A program made the position numbers and the translations under genes. From the NCBI GenBank assembly GCA_016713985.1, contig JADJOD010000010.1, positions 128,555 through 192,554 on the forward strand: a stretch of 64,000 nt of DNA. Direction: 5' to 3'. Below the pieces are notes generated by a model. The model ran no database searches, had not been told where the DNA came from, and worked only from the letters and a program-made list of their open reading frames with translations. Positions 62,037 through 64,000 of the stretch are shown in pieces. Numbering within the stretch: position 1 is the first letter of the stretch; each line of letters opens with the position of its first letter. This stretch comes from Lewinellaceae bacterium. GTDB lineage: Bacteria > Bacteroidota > Bacteroidia > Chitinophagales > Saprospiraceae.

Positions 62037-64000
62037 TTATTCTTTTACAACTTTTCCCGTCCAGCGCAACGCGCCGTCGCTGACCATACGGACCACGTAA
62101 ATACCCGCCGGGTAATCGTTCAGGAAAGTTGGTGGCTGGTCTGGCCGGGCGCTGCGACGGTTTGTTGCAACGGGCGCCCCAGCAAGTCGCTGACAAGCAG
62201 TGTGGCCGGGGCGTCGAGCGCCGCTCCGAATTCAAGTGTGGCGTCGCCGCCGGTCGGGTTGGGGAATATTTTCGCCGAAACCACCGGTGCGGACACATCA
62301 TCTGCCGCCGTGGTGACGCCCACTTTCCGGATACAGATGTCGTCGATACGCGCCCAGGAAACGTAAGCGCCGTTGTTGATGGCGAAGTTGTTCCAGATCG
62401 TGATGTTCAGGTTGCTGTAATTCTGCGTCGGCGTCCACAAGGCGGAAGTGTAGGTGGTCCAGGTAGTGGTCAGCACGGGCGACAGGAAAATTTCGTCGCA
62501 GGCGCCGGACGGACAATTAAAATAACTGCCCAGCGGGCCGGTGGAGGCGCGGAAACGGATGCGTACGCTGTCCTGCACGGTATTCATCCACATGCCGCAG
62601 AACGTGACCTGGTAGGTATTGCCCGCCTGGAAAACGAGCGGTTGCCCCACTCCTTCCCCAACGACCTGGTTGCCCCACATCTGTATGGCGCCGGCTTCCG
62701 CGCAGCTGTCGTGGGTGATGACCTGGGGTGTATTAAAGATACTGGACCAGTTGTTCACGTTGCCGCCGCCGCCGAGGTTGCCGGGGGTGAGTCCACTCGT
62801 GTAGGTGCCGTTCAACACCAGGTTGTCCTCGCAGGTTTGGGGCGGTTCCGGAACCTGAAAATTTTTACAAAACTCTCGTTTACAAATAGTTCCGTTGGAA
62901 GAAATACGGGTCACCACCATACAGACGTAATAGACGCCGCCGCTTGTGTACGTGTGTGTGACGCTTGCATTGGCCGCGGTGTAGTCGTTGGGCGAGCCGT
63001 CGCCCCAGATCCATTCCACCGAATCGCAGGTATCCAAAGCGATGGGGGCCAAAGTCAGCGGATTGCTGCCCGATATGCTGAAACCCGCCGCCACGGCCGC
63101 AAAAAACGTCGAATCGCAGCGGCAGCCGTCATCCTGAATTTCCACCACCACATCCTGACAAATCGTGTCGTGGCAGATCATACCGGCCGTGCCACCCGTG
63201 ATGATCAGGCAAACGGTATAGATGCCCGAACTGCCGTAGGTATGCACCGGATTTTGCAGGCTGCTGGTATTGGCGTCGCCGAAATCCCACTGCCAGGAAA
63301 AATGCTGCCGCTGCCCACCGTGGATAAGTCCGTGAAAGTGAAGGTGTTGCCGCTGCCCGTGACGTTGAAATTTGCGTTCAGCGCAAGGTCCTTACAGGGG
63401 TCGGATTGGGGTTGCGGACAAAAAGTCTGTTTTTCGTCATACAGGACTTCGAGCAGGCTGCTGCTGAAAAAATCCTGCGGTATCACCGGCGCCGGGTTCA
63501 ATACGGTCACTTTGGGCGTCCGGTTGATGATCAGGGTGGCGGGGGAGTGGTAGCAGGTGTTTTTTGTTTGTCCCTGCTGATCCGTTTTGATTGCGAGGAT
63601 ATTGTAATCGGATTGTTGCGGCGGGATCAATTCCAGGATATGCCCGGAAATAAAGTATTCATCGGTGGCGGTGGGTTCCACGCGGTTGCCGCGGGAAGCC
63701 GCGCCCATGTCGAATACCCGCGTCCAGTCCACCGTGTTGCCGGTATTGTTCAAACGCATCAGAAGGCAGTGGCCCGTTTCCGGCGTACCGGCGGCGCCTG
63801 TTTCTTCGGCTTTGCCGGTCAAAACGAGTTTGTCGCCTGCGGCAAATTCAAAATGGGTGGCGAATTCCATCGGACTGGCCTGCACGTCGTAGTTATTGGC
63901 CCAAACGAGGTTGCCGTTGAGGTCGGTTTGCAGCATCAATACCTTTTTCGGGTCGCTGCCGGAGGGTTCGAGCGAATAACCGGAGACCCACAAACCGCCG
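62037..64000 (-). CDS. T9SS-sorted PKD-domain cargo protein, 5' end outside the window (two frameshifts)
   Basis: At least 650 codons. The first part has a delta-60-like repeat style (LVWANNYDVQASPMEFATHF). Two PKD domains follow (WQWDFGDANTSSLQNPVHTY and IWGDGSPNDYTAANASVTHT), then a jelly-roll-like region. The end is a T9SS type A sorting domain (AKIFPNPTGGDATLEFGAAL) that finishes PAGIYVVRMVSDGALRWTGK and VVKE. Two frame breaks (A run at 63298-63302, GG at 62123-62124) are each repaired by one base. It should be secreted and lipid- or surface-anchored through type IX secretion. The N-terminus and signal peptide lie beyond position 64000. Confidence 0.85.

Noticed and set aside
62129..63553. 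474-codon plus-strand open frame
   Set aside because: It lies antisense to the T9SS cargo gene, and its translation has no domain; a shadow of GC-rich coding sequence.
1..64000. tRNA, rRNA, IS element or prophage
   Set aside because: I scanned for transfer RNA arms, transposase and integrase motifs and saw none; a dedicated search could still find a short one.

Overview
The window looks like a chromosomal segment of a Bacteroidota bacterium, most likely the Saprospiria/Chitinophagia side of the phylum. The evidence is a SusC/SusD outer-membrane uptake pair, type IX secretion (T9SS) C-terminal sorting domains, several lipoproteins, a multi-copy ExbB/ExbD/TonB locus, PKD-domain surface proteins, a TPR-CHAT protein, and promoters of the TAnnTTTG type. 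No rRNA, tRNA, CRISPR array, IS element or prophage was found. Species level cannot be set from the sequence alone.

Layout. 0-5 kb: two DinB-fold proteins, a flavin-binding oxidase-like protein, a lone patatin phospholipase and an orphan T9SS sorting domain. 4-7.6 kb: the SbcD/SbcC (Mre11/Rad50-type) nuclease pair, in an operon with a DinB protein. 7.6-9.5 kb: an AAA ATPase plus a PtuB-like HNH nuclease, a candidate Septu-like anti-phage module. 9.5-13.7 kb: a minus-strand envelope operon (LysM glucosaminidase lipoprotein, transglutaminase-like, DUF4112, DUF4105). 14-18 kb: RfbD, a membrane protein that starts with an EAD11-like conflict-system domain, a MerR/B12-fold regulator and a DUF4349 lipoprotein. 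18-25 kb: acyl-CoA dehydrogenase, then SusD and SusC. 25-34.8 kb: a GCS2 ligase-CBS fusion, an AlkA-like glycosylase, a YfiT/DinB protein with a long histone-H1-like tail, an aspartoacylase-like hydrolase, a DjlA-like co-chaperone, adenine deaminase and an alpha/beta hydrolase. 34.9-36.5 kb: ECF sigma factor, likely anti-sigma protein and an unanchored TonB domain. 36.5-45.2 kb: a surface and glycan region (beta-helix lipoprotein, PhyH-type oxygenase, FemAB/GNAT-like transferase, two GT2 enzymes, a GT-C-type glycosyltransferase). 45.2-51.3 kb: CPBP protease, PdxJ, a PstS-like lipoprotein and a TPR protein. 51.5-56.6 kb: exbB-exbD-exbD-tonB followed by a second exbD-tonB unit. 56.9-64 kb: TPR-CHAT protein, a PKD/DUF11-like protein and a T9SS cargo protein cut by the window edge.

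Two patterns run across the window. First, at least 14 single-base frameshifts, nearly all losses in short homopolymers, split otherwise intact genes; they look more like uncorrected base-calling errors than gene decay, so I annotate those genes across the break. Second, many intergenic gaps hold short 'word' repeats arranged as imperfect inverted repeats, with different words at different sites but the same architecture. The points I judge most worth follow-up are the ATPase-HNH module, the EAD11-like membrane protein, the YfiT-H1 tail fusion and the word-repeat elements.
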